NCBI GenBank assembly: GCA_947044405.1
Contig: CAMRHE010000206.1
Coordinates: 310,001-374,000, forward strand
DNA length: 64,000 nt
From: Leptodactylus fallax
Taxonomy: Eukaryota; Chordata; Amphibia; Anura; Leptodactylidae
Reading direction: 5' to 3'
In this document: piece after piece, positions 34,010 through 44,641 of the stretch
How the letters are laid out: the number at the start of each line of letters is the position of its first letter
Position numbering within the stretch: position 1 is the stretch's first letter
Program-made: the position numbers and the translations under genes
Notes under the pieces: model-generated
The model's database searches: none
Seen by the model: only the letters and a program-made list of their open reading frames with translations
Told to the model about the DNA's origin: nothing

Positions 34010-35920
34010 CATGGTTAGTGGTTGGTTGAAGCCATTTATTGTCAAACTTCTGTGTTTTCTCTTTTTAAATCATAATGACAACCAAAAACATCAAAATGAC
34101 CCTGTTCAAAAGTTCACATACCCTGGTGATTTTGGCCTGATAACATGCCCAGAAACCAAACCACGGTCAGATAGACGAAACAAAATTTTGTCCACAACTG
34201 CCCGGAGAATTGTTCGGAATGCAAAGAAAAACCCACACATAACATCAGCTGAAATACAGGATTCCCTTACGTCCCACAGCGGCACAATATGGGGTATTTC
34301 TGCCCCTGTGTGCCGATAGGACAGGCTGAATTTTTAGTTAGCATAATTTATGCATGACTATGGTATCCTATAAGAGGGCAAAAGAGACCTTCCCCCTTGT
34401 GTTTTTTTCTGTCCTGTGTGGTGGGACAGGTGGAGGGAGGTCTTTTTTGTACTCCCATATATTGTTTTTCCCCTAAAGTTTGTTATCTTAACTTTGGGGA
34501 GTCATCTTTATACTTCTCTTCTCTTTTTTTCTTCCACTGGATGTGATCAGATTTTTGCAGCTGCTTCTTGGTCATCTCAGCTGACCTTTGTAAAACATTA
34601 TCGGCTAAATGTCCGGAGTTCAGAGGCAACCACCTTTGGACAGTGAGTCCTAAGTACTGGACAGCGAGGAAACCCTCCCTAAGGGAATTACTTGCTACAT
34701 CCCCATATTGTGCTGCTGTGGGACGTAAGGGAATCATTGATTATGATGTTAATCTGTTTTCCCTTAGTCCCAACAGCAGCAGAAGCTTCCCTCCCTAAGT
34801 TAGGATTATTTTCTTTATAACTAACACAAGGGGGGAGGTCTCTTTTGCCCTCTTATAGGGTACCATACTCATGCATAAATTATGCTAATTAAAAATTCCG
34901 CCTGTCCTATTGACACACAGGGGCAGAAATACCCCATATTGTGCTGCTGTTGGGACTAAGGGAAAACAGATTAACATCATAATCAACGACTTTCTGAAAA
35001 CTATCGGTGTGGCCGTTTCAAGATGCACAGTAAGGAGGCACTTGAAGAAAAAATGGGCTGCATGGTCTAGTTGCCAGAAGAAAGCCATTACTGTGCAAAT
35101 TCCACAAAGAATCTCGACTTCAATACGCCAAACAGCACAGAGACAAGCCTGAAAACTAATGGAACAAGGTAATTTGGAGTGATGAGACAAAAATCAAACA
35201 ACCATAAACATTACATTTGGAGAGGTGTCAACAAGGCCTATGATGAAAGGAACACCATTCCTAATGTAAAGCACGGAGGTGGATCACTAATGATGTGGGG
35301 ATGTGTGAGCTTCAAAGGCACAGGAAACTTGGTCAAAGTTGAAAGAAAGATGCATTCAGCATGTTATCAGCAAATACTGGAGGCAAATTTGCACTCATCA
35401 GCCAGGAAGCTGCGCATGGGACGTTCCAACATGACAATTCAGAACACAAGGCCAAGAGAACCTGTCATTGGCTAAAACAGAAGAAAGTGAAGATTCTGGA
35501 GTGGCCATCTCAGTCTCCTGACCTCAATATCATTGAGCCACTCTGGGGAGATCTCAAGCGCGCAGTACATGCAAGACAGCCCAGGAATTTACAGGAACTG
35601 GAGACTTTTTGCCAAGTACAATGGCAAATAAAAAGCCTCATCCACAACTACCACAAAAAACTTCAAGCTGTCATAGATGTTAGAGGGGGCAATACATGGT
35701 ATTAAGAACTGGGGTATGTGAACTTCTGAACAGGGTCATTTTGATTTTTTTGGTTGTCATTATTATTTAAAAAGAAAAAACACAGACGTTTGACAATAAA
35801 TGGCTTCAACCAACCACTAACCATGGAGAAAAAGTTTTTGTGTTATCGTTCACATTCTCTGAAAAAAGGCCAAAAAAAATAAAAAATCTGCCGGGGTATG
35901 TAAACTTTTTAGCACAACTG
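34010..35920 (+). mobile_element. Decayed Tc1 transposon, interrupted
   Basis: Inverted segments TGGTTAGTGGTTGGTTGAAG (34,013) and its complement (35,798-35,823). Transposase pieces in + frames: WRGVNKAYDERNT, VKHGGGSLMMWGC, and [20 protein letters not shown] containing the last acidic residue of the DDE triad. Stops, a missing 5' end and an inserted element show that it is dead. Confidence 0.82.
34268..34970. mobile_element. Unclassified element with about 140-bp inverted ends inside the Tc1
   Basis: The left part (CACAATATGGGGTATTTCTG ... GAGGGCAAAAGAGACCT) is repeated as complement at 34,830-34,960. A further pair of ends meets around 34,715-34,790, so the insert may be compound. No ORF. 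Confidence 0.65.
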
Positions 35921-36559
35921 TATCTTGTGGTCACAGTCTTGTTGTCTTGTTTGGTTGCCAGTTGATACGACCATGAATGCAGGACCTTTCTAAGGTCAGA
36001 AAATCAACTATGATTTCCTTATTGTGGCCGGGATATCTTCTCATATATGTAGTGTTCCTGCCTGATAACCTGGCTACAATAAGAAAATCATGGCTGGGTT
36101 TTTGACAAATCCCAGACCATATAAAGTTTCTGCATTTGTGGTCGTATCCTTTGGCAACCAATCAAGACAACAGATGTCACCACTAAGATGGTTAGAGAAA
36201 ATGTTTAAAACGCTGCAGAATTTTTAACTACTTATATTTGCAAAAATGTTTAACTTTTTATTATCTACAAATATAGATATGATTATACCCATGGGAATAC
36301 CCCTTCAAATGTATTTTATTGAGATTTTTTTTTATTTAACTGTAATTTTTATTGAAAAAATTTTTCATTAACAAGGTATAAAGAGAAAAAAGATCAAACA
36401 AGCAGAAAACAATGAGGTAGGTAGAGGCTATTCGCCTCTTCTCCCTTAAGCAATATGCATTCAAATTAGACAGTAAACAAGGGAGGGGAGGGATGAAGGG
36501 ATTAAGAAGACAAGGGTAGAAGCAGAGGAAAGGAGGGGAGGGGAGAAGAGGACTAGAGA

Positions 36560-39500
36560 TCAGAGACCCTGTGATGTACAATACATATCCCAAGGCGCCC
36601 AGATAGCCCCAAAGGCCTCCTGTGAGTTGTTTAGGCCCGCGGTCAGGCATTCAAGACTCCTCACATCCTTCACTCTAGCCACAAGTTCAAGACCAGATGA
36701 GGGACTCACTTTCTTACAGTTTCTAGCTATGAGAATTTTAGCTGCAGTACAAAGGTGCAAGAAAAGCCTGGATGACTTATTGCTCAGGTGCCTGGGGGGA
36801 AGGTTCAGGAGATAGACCAGAGGGTCAAGAGGGACCTCTTGCAAAAAGAGAGCAGTCGCCAAAGTCCTGACCTCCCTCCAGAAACCCAGGATGAGAGGGC
36901 ACGTCCAAAAGATGTGGTGCAGGGTACCCACCGCAACTCCACAGCGCCAGCACCATGGGGGAACCAATGGATTTAAAGCATGGAGGAGAGCCGGGGTATG
37001 ATACCAATGCATCAACAACTTATACTGCGCTTCCCGAAATGTAATGCACTGAGATGATTTCTGGGCCCGAGACCATACAATCCGCCACTGTTCCTGGGAG
37101 ATGGGTCTACCCACCGCCTCCTCCCATTTAAGCATATAGAGATGGGTAACTGGGGAGCCTGTAGTTTGTGAGGTAAGAAGTTGGTAAATAGAGGATATAA
37201 GGCCCCTAGTGGACGTACCTGCACGGCAAATCTTTTCAAAAGCGGTGGGCAGTGACACTTTAAGGGACCCATGGAGGGAGCGGACAAAGTGAACCACCTG
37301 TAAATAATGGAACCATTCAGTACCTGGCAGGTTTTGGTTAGCTATAAGGTAGGAAAAGGACCTGAGTTCCAAGGTTCCAGGATCAACCATGTCCGCAATC
37401 CGGTAAAGACCAGCTTTAGACCACACCTTAGTCATGGCAGAGGTCAGGCTTTCCGGGAGAAGGGGGTTGTATAATATGGAGACCATAGATGAGTGCTGGG
37501 ACATCAGGGAGAATCTAGTACGACAGGCAGACCAAATAGATCTAGTAAACCGAATAGGGCCCAGCAGGTACGAGGCAGGGGGAGCGGGGGGAGAGCCAAC
37601 CCACAGAAGCGCGTTAGGGTGCATGGGAGCCAGCCAGAGCTTCTCTATCTGCACCCATCTAGTATATGCTGGCATAGCCGCCCAAAGTGGGATATGGCGC
37701 AAGTGGGACGCCCAATAGTAATGTAGCAGATGTGGGACGGCCATACCCCCAGACCCCCTATCCGCCAGCATAACAGATCTGGGTATTCGGTGTTGTTTTG
37801 CCTGCCAGATAAACTGAAAAATAGCTTTCTGCAGGTTCCGTAATTCTCCCCGAGGAATCGCAACCGGGAGTGTCTCGAAAAAATACAGTAGCTTCGGAAG
37901 GAGAGTCATCTTGACCGCGGCAATTCTCCTTAAAAGGGAGATGGGTAAGGGTTGCCATTTGTCCAATAGGGCTCTTAACTCACGAAACAACCGCGGGTAG
38001 TTTGCCGAATAGAGGGTCGCGTAGGAGGTGGATATATGGACTCCCAGGTAGCGGATAGAGGACTCCCGCCACTGGAAATTGTAATTACTGCGGAGGAGAA
38101 GGAGAAGGTCCTGTGGAATGTTGAGTGGGAGTGCCTCAGTCTTTGCAGGGTTCACCTTGTATCCTGAGAGATCGCTATAGGTCTCCAGCAAGCGCAACAA
38201 GTTTGGAAGGGTAGTATGAGGGGAGGTGAGGGTGAGGAGTACATCATCTGCGAAAAGAGAGACCTTAAATTCCTTATCCTGGACCATGATCCCCTTGATA
38301 TTAGGGTTTCGCCTAATCTTGGCTGCCAGCGGTTCAATGCAGAGGGCAAATATGATGGGAGACAGGGGGCAACCCTGCCTAGTGCCATTTCGAATAGGGA
38401 AGAAGGGCGAGGATGCATGGGGAAGCTTGATTGCTGCTGTGTGTAGGGAGTAGAGGGCCTGGATAGCTGTGAGGAAAGGTCCCGTGAGCCCAAACGCCTT
38501 AAGCGTAGCATGCATAAACAACCAATCTATGCGGTCGAAAGCCTTTTCAGCGTCCAGACTCAAGAGAAGGGCCGGGGTAGAATAATGATTGGCCACCTCC
38601 ACCAAATCCACAGTCCTCCTGGTGTTGTCACCACCCTGACGACAGGGGATGAATCCCACCTGGTCCTTATGGACAAGCAGAGGGAGCCACGCATTTAACC
38701 TATTGGCTAGGAGTTTGGTAAAGAGTTTCAGGTCCGCGTTCAGCAAAGCAATCGGTCGATAATTAGCACAGTCCTGCAAGTCCTTACCCGGTTTAGGGAC
38801 CAATGTGAGCAGTGAAGAGAGCATAGTCGGGGGTATGGGGGAGCCTAAGAGGAAGGAATTGAAGAGGGACAATAGATGAGCAGAAAGTTCACCCTGGAAA
38901 ACCTTATAATAATTGTAAGTGAACCCATCTGGGCCCGGGGCTTTCCCATTTGGGAGGTCCCTCAGGACCCCCTCTAGTTCCTCCCTGGTGATGGGAGTGT
39001 TTAGGGAAGTCAAGGCCTCAGGAGGCAGGCGTGGGAGACAACAATCCTTTAAATAGTCTTCTAGCAGTGTTGAGTCATCCCCAGGGGTTAGTGCTCGCAG
39101 GGGGGGTAAGTTATACAGCTTAGAGTAGTAAGAGTGGAACGCCAGCGCCAGAGCGTCAGGGTGGTGTTGAAGGGTACCCGTGGAGTCACGGACAGACTGT
39201 GGTATGGAGGAGGCCTGATGATCCCTGAGGGTTCTTGCCAGGAGGGTGTGAGACTTATTACCTCGTTCAAAGAACCTCTGGCGAGTATAAAGGAGAAGTC
39301 GTTCCACATGGCGGGTCTCCAAATCACGGAGGTCAGCCCGTGCCAAAACCAAACGGCGAAGAACCCCCAGGGATGGATGTGCTGCCAAAGTTGTCATAAG
39401 GGACCGAATACGAGCTTGGAGAAGCTGTTCCTGGGCCTGTCTGTCCCTTTTAAGCCTAGAAGCCAATGCGATACAATGTCCTCTCATGACCGCCTTATGG

Positions 39501-40369
39501 GCTTCCCAGAGAATGGCAAGAGAGTTTACCGAACCTAAGTTGTCCCTAAAATAATCCATCAAGTGTGTACGCAGGATCTCGAGGGAGGTCGGTGATTTGA
39601 GCAATGTTTCGTTAAGACGCCAATGACATTGGCGAGTAGGCACTGGGGTCGTAGATAGAGTAACCACAACTGGGGCATGGTCAGACCAGGTGAGAGAGCC
39701 AATGTTCGTGTCCCTGAGCAAACGAAGGGCGGGAGCATTCCCAAAGAAATAATCAATGCGGGTGTGAGTGTTATGAGGGTGAGAGAAGAAGGTGTAAGAG
39801 CGTGCAGTAGGGTTGTCCACTCGCCAAAGGTCGTACAAAGAATGGGCACGGATCAGCTTACGGAACTCCTGGGAAAGCTGAGCCATCCTATGGGGGGTTG
39901 GACCCTGGGGTAACGCCAATCGGTCCGCCCGTTCAGAGAAGACCATGTTAAAGTCTCCCCCCACAAGCCAAGCTGATGCCGGGAGAGCGCGCAGGCGGGA
40001 GAATACCCGACGCAAGAATGGGATCTGCGCTGAGTTAGGGGCATAGACATTGCATAAAACAATCGGGGCACCATGAAGGAGCCCTTCCTGAATAACAAAT
40101 CGGCCCCCTGGGTCTATGTGGGAGGTTGTCACTGTAATTGGGCAGGAACGGGAAAGAAGGATAGCCACCCCAGCTCTGCGTCGATCGTGGAAGGCCGAAA
40201 AGGCTATGGGAAAGTAGTGCTTAGCGAAGGCAAAGGTACCGGAGCGGTCAAAATGAGTCTGCTGAAGAAACGCCACATCCGCTCGTAAGGAGCGGAGTTC
40301 TCTAAGGACATGGCACCTTTTAGTGTTGGAACCCAGGCCCTTGACATTAATTGTCACGCACCTAACCAT
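36560..40369 (-). CDS. L1 ORF2: endonuclease / reverse transcriptase
   Basis: 1,269 codons without interruption, about the usual length. The N-terminal endonuclease has TINVKGLGSN, NVYAPN, VGGDFNM and SDHAPV. The RT has PGPDGFTYNYYKVF, YRPIALLNADLK, DAEKAFDRIDWLF, GTRQGCPLSPIIF and FADD at about residues 705-708. The C-terminal Cys motif is CWRCGVAVGTLHHIFWTCP. One key residue is altered: the endonuclease block usually LQETH reads LQQTHF (residue 37; CAG, where GAG would restore Glu), so the nick-making activity may be lost. Start chosen at the only Met preceding the endonuclease block. Confidence 0.9.
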   Translation of the reverse strand: MVRCVTINVKGLGSNTKRCHVLRELRSLRADVAFLQQTHFDRSGTFAFAKHYFPIAFSAFHDRRRAGVAILLSRSCPITVTTSHIDPGGRFVIQEGLLHGAPIVLCNVYAPNSAQIPFLRRVFSRLRALPASAWLVGGDFNMVFSERADRLALPQGPTPHRMAQLSQEFRKLIRAHSLYDLWRVDNPTARSYTFFSHPHNTHTRIDYFFGNAPALRLLRDTNIGSLTWSDHAPVVVTLSTTPVPTRQCHWRLNETLLKSPTSLEILRTHLMDYFRDNLGSVNSLAILWEAHKAVMRGHCIALASRLKRDRQAQEQLLQARIRSLMTTLAAHPSLGVLRRLVLARADLRDLETRHVERLLLYTRQRFFERGNKSHTLLARTLRDHQASSIPQSVRDSTGTLQHHPDALALAFHSYYSKLYNLPPLRALTPGDDSTLLEDYLKDCCLPRLPPEALTSLNTPITREELEGVLRDLPNGKAPGPDGFTYNYYKVFQGELSAHLLSLFNSFLLGSPIPPTMLSSLLTLVPKPGKDLQDCANYRPIALLNADLKLFTKLLANRLNAWLPLLVHKDQVGFIPCRQGGDNTRRTVDLVEVANHYSTPALLLSLDAEKAFDRIDWLFMHATLKAFGLTGPFLTAIQALYSLHTAAIKLPHASSPFFPIRNGTRQGCPLSPIIFALCIEPLAAKIRRNPNIKGIMVQDKEFKVSLFADDVLLTLTSPHTTLPNLLRLLETYSDLSGYKVNPAKTEALPLNIPQDLLLLLRSNYNFQWRESSIRYLGVHISTSYATLYSANYPRLFRELRALLDKWQPLPISLLRRIAAVKMTLLPKLLYFFETLPVAIPRGELRNLQKAIFQFIWQAKQHRIPRSVMLADRGSGGMAVPHLLHYYWASHLRHIPLWAAMPAYTRWVQIEKLWLAPMHPNALLWVGSPPAPPASYLLGPIRFTRSIWSACRTRFSLMSQHSSMVSILYNPLLPESLTSAMTKVWSKAGLYRIADMVDPGTLELRSFSYLIANQNLPGTEWFHYLQVVHFVRSLHGSLKVSLPTAFEKICRAGTSTRGLISSIYQLLTSQTTGSPVTHLYMLKWEEAVGRPISQEQWRIVWSRAQKSSQCITFREAQYKLLMHWYHTPALLHALNPLVPPWCWRCGVAVGTLHHIFWTCPLILGFWREVRTLATALFLQEVPLDPLVYLLNLPPRHLSNKSSRLFLHLCTAAKILIARNCKKVSPSSGLELVARVKDVRSLECLTAGLNNSQEAFGAIWAPWDMYCTSQGL

Positions 40370-40899
40370 TGGGACTCAGGATTGGAGGACAGTGGCGGAT
40401 TGTAATAAGCTCACCCATCTCACATGATGCTGGCAGGTTTCCCTCGAAGAGGCAGAAGGGCGATCCACAAACAGGAACCCAAAGTCGAGGCAAGGTCTCT
40501 AGATCAGGGAGGGAGGATGGAAAAGGGGGGAGGCAAAAGACAACATAAATGACAAAGTAAGAAGTATAACAATTAAACAATACTTTGTGGGCGAGGCTAA
40601 GTCACTCGCCTGGGGACCAGTGAGGACAGCCAGAGGTCCAACCAGGATCAATGGCCGCACAGTCCAAGTATCCCCTTAGGGGGGAGAGTGTGGACAAGAG
40701 GTCGGAGGGGAGGCGGCAGATCCCCAACCACCAGTAAAAAGAAGGATGGAAGGGGAGTCACCGGAACCCCTTCCCGCCCCACTCCGCTAAAACAATCCAA
40801 TAATAAGCATAATAGATGAGACCCGTAGACCTAGAAAAGGAAAAAGAGAAGCAAACATAACGCTAAGGCTTGCAGTTTTCAGAGCACTACCGGAAAAAA

Positions 40900-42450
40900 A
40901 AAAAAAAAAAAAAAAACGTCTCAAGGAGGAGCATCCTCCTCAGGAACCAGTCTCCAGTCGGGGCCTCCGAGCGGTCGCCGCCGCGGAGGGTGCATGACGT
41001 TGTCTGGGCTCCAGTCGATGCCAAACCGGTGGTGGGGGAGGGGGTGGAGGGATTAGCTCCCAGTCTGTTAAATCCGGCAAGGGGATATCCAGCAGGTCGC
41101 AGAAGAGAGGTAAATCCGAGAAGGAGCGAAGCGTAGCGGAGCGACCATCCCTACGTGCAATGAGAGCAAACGGATAACCCCACCGTTAAGGAATTTGGTG
41201 TTCCTGAAGGATCTGGAGGAGGGGTCGGAGATGGTGGCGTTTCTGGAGGGTGATTAGCGAAAGGTCCTGATAAAATTGTAGTTGAGCTCCCTCAAATTCA
41301 AAGTCTTTGAGTTTGCGCACCTTGCTCATTATAGCCTCTTTAAGGGTGAAGTCGTGGAGGCAGCAGATGACATCACGGGGTGCAGCGGAGGATCCTCTGG
41401 GTCGAAGGGCTCGATGTGCCCTGTCAAACTTAATTTTGTGGGACGGGGGGCTCCTGCACTATAGTGTTGAAGACAGCCTCCAGCAGAGCAGGCAGATCCT
41501 CAGATTGGTCAGCCTCTGGGAGTCCCTTGACGCGTATATTGTTGCGCGCCGACCCCTGTTGTCAAGATCCTCTAAGTGACGTTGCATGTCCCGTATAGCT
41601 GATCCCTGGTTAGCAGTAGTATCATGCAGCGAGGCAACATAGTCCCTGGTAGTGTCATGGTCATTCTCCAGCGTATCCATTCGATTAGCAATAGAGTGTA
41701 AATCAGTGCGGAGGGTAGCAATTTCAGATCGGAAGGATGCTGTGATTTCCGCAACCATACTTTTAAGGTCTTGTTTAGTAGGTAGCTGAGGAAGGAGGTC
41801 CACCAAAGGTGGCGGTGCTGAAGATGGACCTGGGAGGCAGCTCTGGGGGTACAGGACTGGAGGGGGGGAGCCATAATCCTTGGGAGTGTGGGGGCGGAGG
41901 AGCCCCTACGCCAGCACCTTCCACCGCGCCATCCCCCCCCTGAGTTATGGAGGGGAGGGGCGATGGGGGAAGATAGTAGGTGGGGGGCCACAGAGTCCAG
42001 CTCTGTGGCCACAGGCTGTAACTCATCAGCGGTGTGGGAGGGAGCAGAGCCACTGACCTCAGAGCCCCTTGGAGAGCTAGAGACATCCGGGATCCTCTCA
42101 TGCCGCTCTGCCAGAAGTGCTGGTGAAGCAAAGTGTAGTTGCTGGGACATCCCAGGGTGAGGAGACTGTGGGAGCACTCGTGCTGGGGAAGCTCTGGGCT
42201 GCCCAGGCGCCGACAGGGATCTCTGCTGGAGCGGTGCTCCGCTGGCTGACAGGGGGAGCGCGGAAGGAGAAAGGCTGCGCTGCGACCCCTGTGCCTGAAG
42301 AGCGGAGGGAATCCAAGATGGCCGCCCCGCAGCAGCCTGGCCCGGCAGAGAAGGCTGCTGAGTGAGGAAGCCGTCCAGGGTGGCTCTCCCAGACCTCTCC
42401 ACAGGCGCTGGAGTGCCTGGGGACACCCTCCTCGGTAAGTGCTTGCCCAT
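40900..42450 (-). pseudogene. L1 ORF1 (RNA-binding protein), frameshifted
   Basis: The first part starts MGKHLPRR. The coiled-coil section in another frame includes IATLRTDLHSIANRMDTLEN and LEDLDNRGRR. The conserved continuation NNIRVKGLPEAD lies one frame away, so a base is missing or two are extra near 41,558. The C-terminal RWGYPFALIARRDG block is recognisable. ORF1 is thus broken at least twice. Confidence 0.78.
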
Positions 42451-42689
42451 AATCGCTGAATTGAAGGGTCCACGGGTCTCAGCTGCAAGCGGTGGAGCAG
42501 AGAAGGTCCCGCACGCGACCTACTCCATGCGCGTCCAGGCCACGCCCCCTTTTAATTGAGATTTTAAGTGATAGACCAACATAAATTAGCAGATAATTGT
42601 GAAGTGGAATGAGAATGATACATGGTTTTAAAAAATTTTAATCAAATAAAAATCTGAAAAGTGTGATGTGCAAGCCACTGTAATGCAAG

Positions 42690-42840
42690 TACAGACTGGT
42701 AGTAGTATAATGTTGTACCGTGTTAGCCATTGAAAGTAGTGGAAGAGTGAAGAAATCAGGCGATACCTTTTAGAGGCTACCTGAGTATATTTGATAAGTA
42801 AGCTTTCAAGAGTCTAGCTCTCTTCTTCATGTCTGAAGTA
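42690..42840. repeat. Dispersed repeat fragment
   Basis: GTTGTACCGTGTTAGCCATT ... AAGCTTTCAAGAGTCTAGCT resembles a common vertebrate dispersed repeat. Exact family not known to me. Confidence 0.4.
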
Positions 42841-43099
42841 CAGACTCAGTCTGCCTGGCTCATAGAGGGGATTCCCTCTATGACATCCTTATACACTAAT
42901 ATGGCATACATTCAGGGGTTATCCCAACAAAATTCTGCTTGTCCTTTCAATGCCCACATGTCCTCCACTGGTCTCTACTTCCAGGTCCCTCTCGCTGTAG
43001 TCATTGATTGTGTCAAGAGAGAACAAGGTGACTATTCCTTCTTTTTAACCCATTTTGAGCCTTTTAAAAAAAAAAAAACATATAGAAATAACAGATTCA

Positions 43100-43697
43100 G
43101 CAAACTTTACCTTGACTTTACAACAACCCTAAACACACCTGTAAACGAGCAAAATCTTACTTCTAGTCCAACAAAATTGAGGTTATGGAGTGGCCAGTCC
43201 CCCCCCCCCCCCCCCCAATCCTCAGACTTTAATCTGATAGAACACTTGTGGGGTGATATCAAAAATGCCGTTTCTGAGGCAAAACCAACAAATGCAAATA
43301 AATTGTGGGATGTAGTCAAAGCATCCTGGGCTAGAATACCAGTTGACAGGTGCCAGAAGATGGTTGACTGTATGCAACATAGATGTGAAGCAGTTCTAAA
43401 AAACTGTGGTTATACAACTACATATTCACAGGAATGCTAAATCCTAAAAAAAAAAAAAAAAAGTACATATTTTGAGTCTGTAAAGACAAATGCAGACACA
43501 GCTATTTTTTTGAACAGCCCAATGTTCATTTTTTGTTATTTTCTGTAAAGTAGTTAAAATTTATATTCATTTCTCTTCATGTCTTGATTTAGGAAACAGT
43601 GTGCAATGTCCTCAATGCATGGAAATAAAAAATATTATAAACATTTTGTGCTTAACTCATGTTTTTGAACGCACTGCTATTATTTTGAACACTACTG
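43100..43697 (+). pseudogene. Tc1-type transposase C-terminal remnant with 3' terminus
   Basis: SSDFNLIEHLWGDIKNAVSE, then DVVKASWARIPVDRCQKMV, typical for the region after the last catalytic acid. The terminus TTTTGAACACTACTG is followed by TA at 43,698-43,699. It is interrupted by a C-run at 43,200 and lacks the N-terminal half. Confidence 0.78.
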
Positions 43698-43699
43698 TA

Positions 43700-44500
43700 T
43701 ACAAAATCAGAGATACATAGATAATCTAGAGATAAAACATTTATGGCATACTACCTAGAATAAAAATATTTCACCCGCTCTAACCTTCTACCCCAAACAA
43801 CTGCCTACCTCTGTTCAATGGTGCTTGGCTGAGAGGCACAGTATGACCAGGTATGTGGTAGCAGCACGTCTCTCTGGCCTGGGAATGCCTTAATAAGCAT
43901 AGGGCACACTGGCACTCAAACTGGATTGGGGTGCTATTCAGCTGGTACAATAAGACTCATTATACAGTATCAAATTACCATAAGCATCTTAAAAGTATAT
44001 TTCATGATTCAGTGACATATTCAATTTAATCCAACCTGTTGGAATGAATGTGACAAAGAATTGTAAAAGCTTATTAGCTCTGACACAATGAATGACATTT
44101 GCCAGTTCTGTTCCTTACACGCATCACTGACTTGGCGCTGGATGTTACATAAAACTATTGGTAGAAACCAGAATACATTGCAAAATAAATTAAATGATGA
44201 TGCTCTAATGAGAGGATGTTGAGTATGTCTTCAGGTTAATGTTACATTTTAAGAAAGTTTTACATAGAGACTTAAAAAGTAAAAGATGCCATTGTAAAAG
44301 GTGAAAGATTTACACAGTCATTGGTGAGAGATCTGAAAAACAATGTGCGAGATGGTGGTTTCTGATAAGCATACACTCAACCGTGAAGTTTAGATGTATC
44401 AAGGTACAAAGAAAAATTGGACAATTAAATTCAAAGCTACTTTCTAAACTTGGACTAACTCCATAATATTTGGTCACACACAGAAGACCCACCCACCATG
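43700..44500. other. Upstream region of mucin gene 2
   Basis: AT-rich, no repeat recognised. May hold distal regulatory sites that I cannot identify. Confidence 0.5.
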
Positions 44501-44513
44501 GCAGCCATATAAG
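44486..44513 (+). promoter_or_regulatory. Core promoter of gene 2: CACCC-like motif and TATA-like box
   Basis: ATATAAG at 44,507-44,513 lies about 71-77 bases before the ATG. This would place the start site near 44,540 and give a short 5' UTR. Just upstream is GACCCACCCACC (44,487-44,498), a KLF/Sp-type motif. TATA boxes with CACCC motifs are known in mammalian MUC2-cluster promoters. No experimental support. Confidence 0.55.
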
Positions 44514-44583
44514 ACTGCACAAAACAAGAATTTTATTCTTCCCTAGCAGCTCAGCTGGGGATTAGTTTACCAGAATAGACAGA

Positions 44584-44641
44584 ATGGACATGGCCAAATC
44601 ACTATGGATTGCTCTCAACATAGCAGGTTTTTTTGGTGTTG
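44584..44641 (+). CDS. Gene 2 exon 1: signal peptide
   Basis: [19 protein letters not shown]: a lysine followed by a hydrophobic core of about 14 residues. Phase-1 GTAAGT donor, as in first exons of MUC genes. An in-frame ATG also exists two codons on. Confidence 0.8.

Larger units (their letters stand above)
33936..36304. mobile_element. T2/Kolobok-like MITE, itself split by a Tc1
   Basis: Left end after TTAA: AGGGATATTCCC; right end GGGAATACCCCT followed by TCAA (one change from TTAA). Inner parts are also inverted (AGATAATAAAGTTAAACATT against its near-complement at 36,240-36,270). Confidence 0.75.
36329..42554 (-). mobile_element. Full-length L1-type LINE
   Basis: Minus orientation, about 6.2 kb, with an 11-bp target duplication ATTGAGATTTT (36,318-36,328 and 42,555-42,565). 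It has ORF1 (frameshifted), a complete ORF2, and a short 3' UTR with AATAAA and an A-rich tail near 36,330-36,350. The insertion split the small Tc1-type MITE. Confidence 0.9.
33865..42680. mobile_element. Small TA-flanked Tc1-type MITE, split by nested insertions
   Basis: Left end CAGTGACTTGCAAAAGTATT (after TA), right end the complement of CAGTGGCTTGCACATCACAC (before TA). Only about 215 bp belong to this element: 33,865-33,935, 36,305-36,328 and 42,566-42,680. The rest is later insertions. Confidence 0.8.

Noticed and set aside
34011..34319. Small host gene near the Tc1 remnant
   Set aside because: The translated text matches Tc1 termini and transposase pieces with stops.
36627..40288. 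Several open frames opposite the L1 ORF2
   Set aside because: Short, without domains, antisense to a clear LINE protein.
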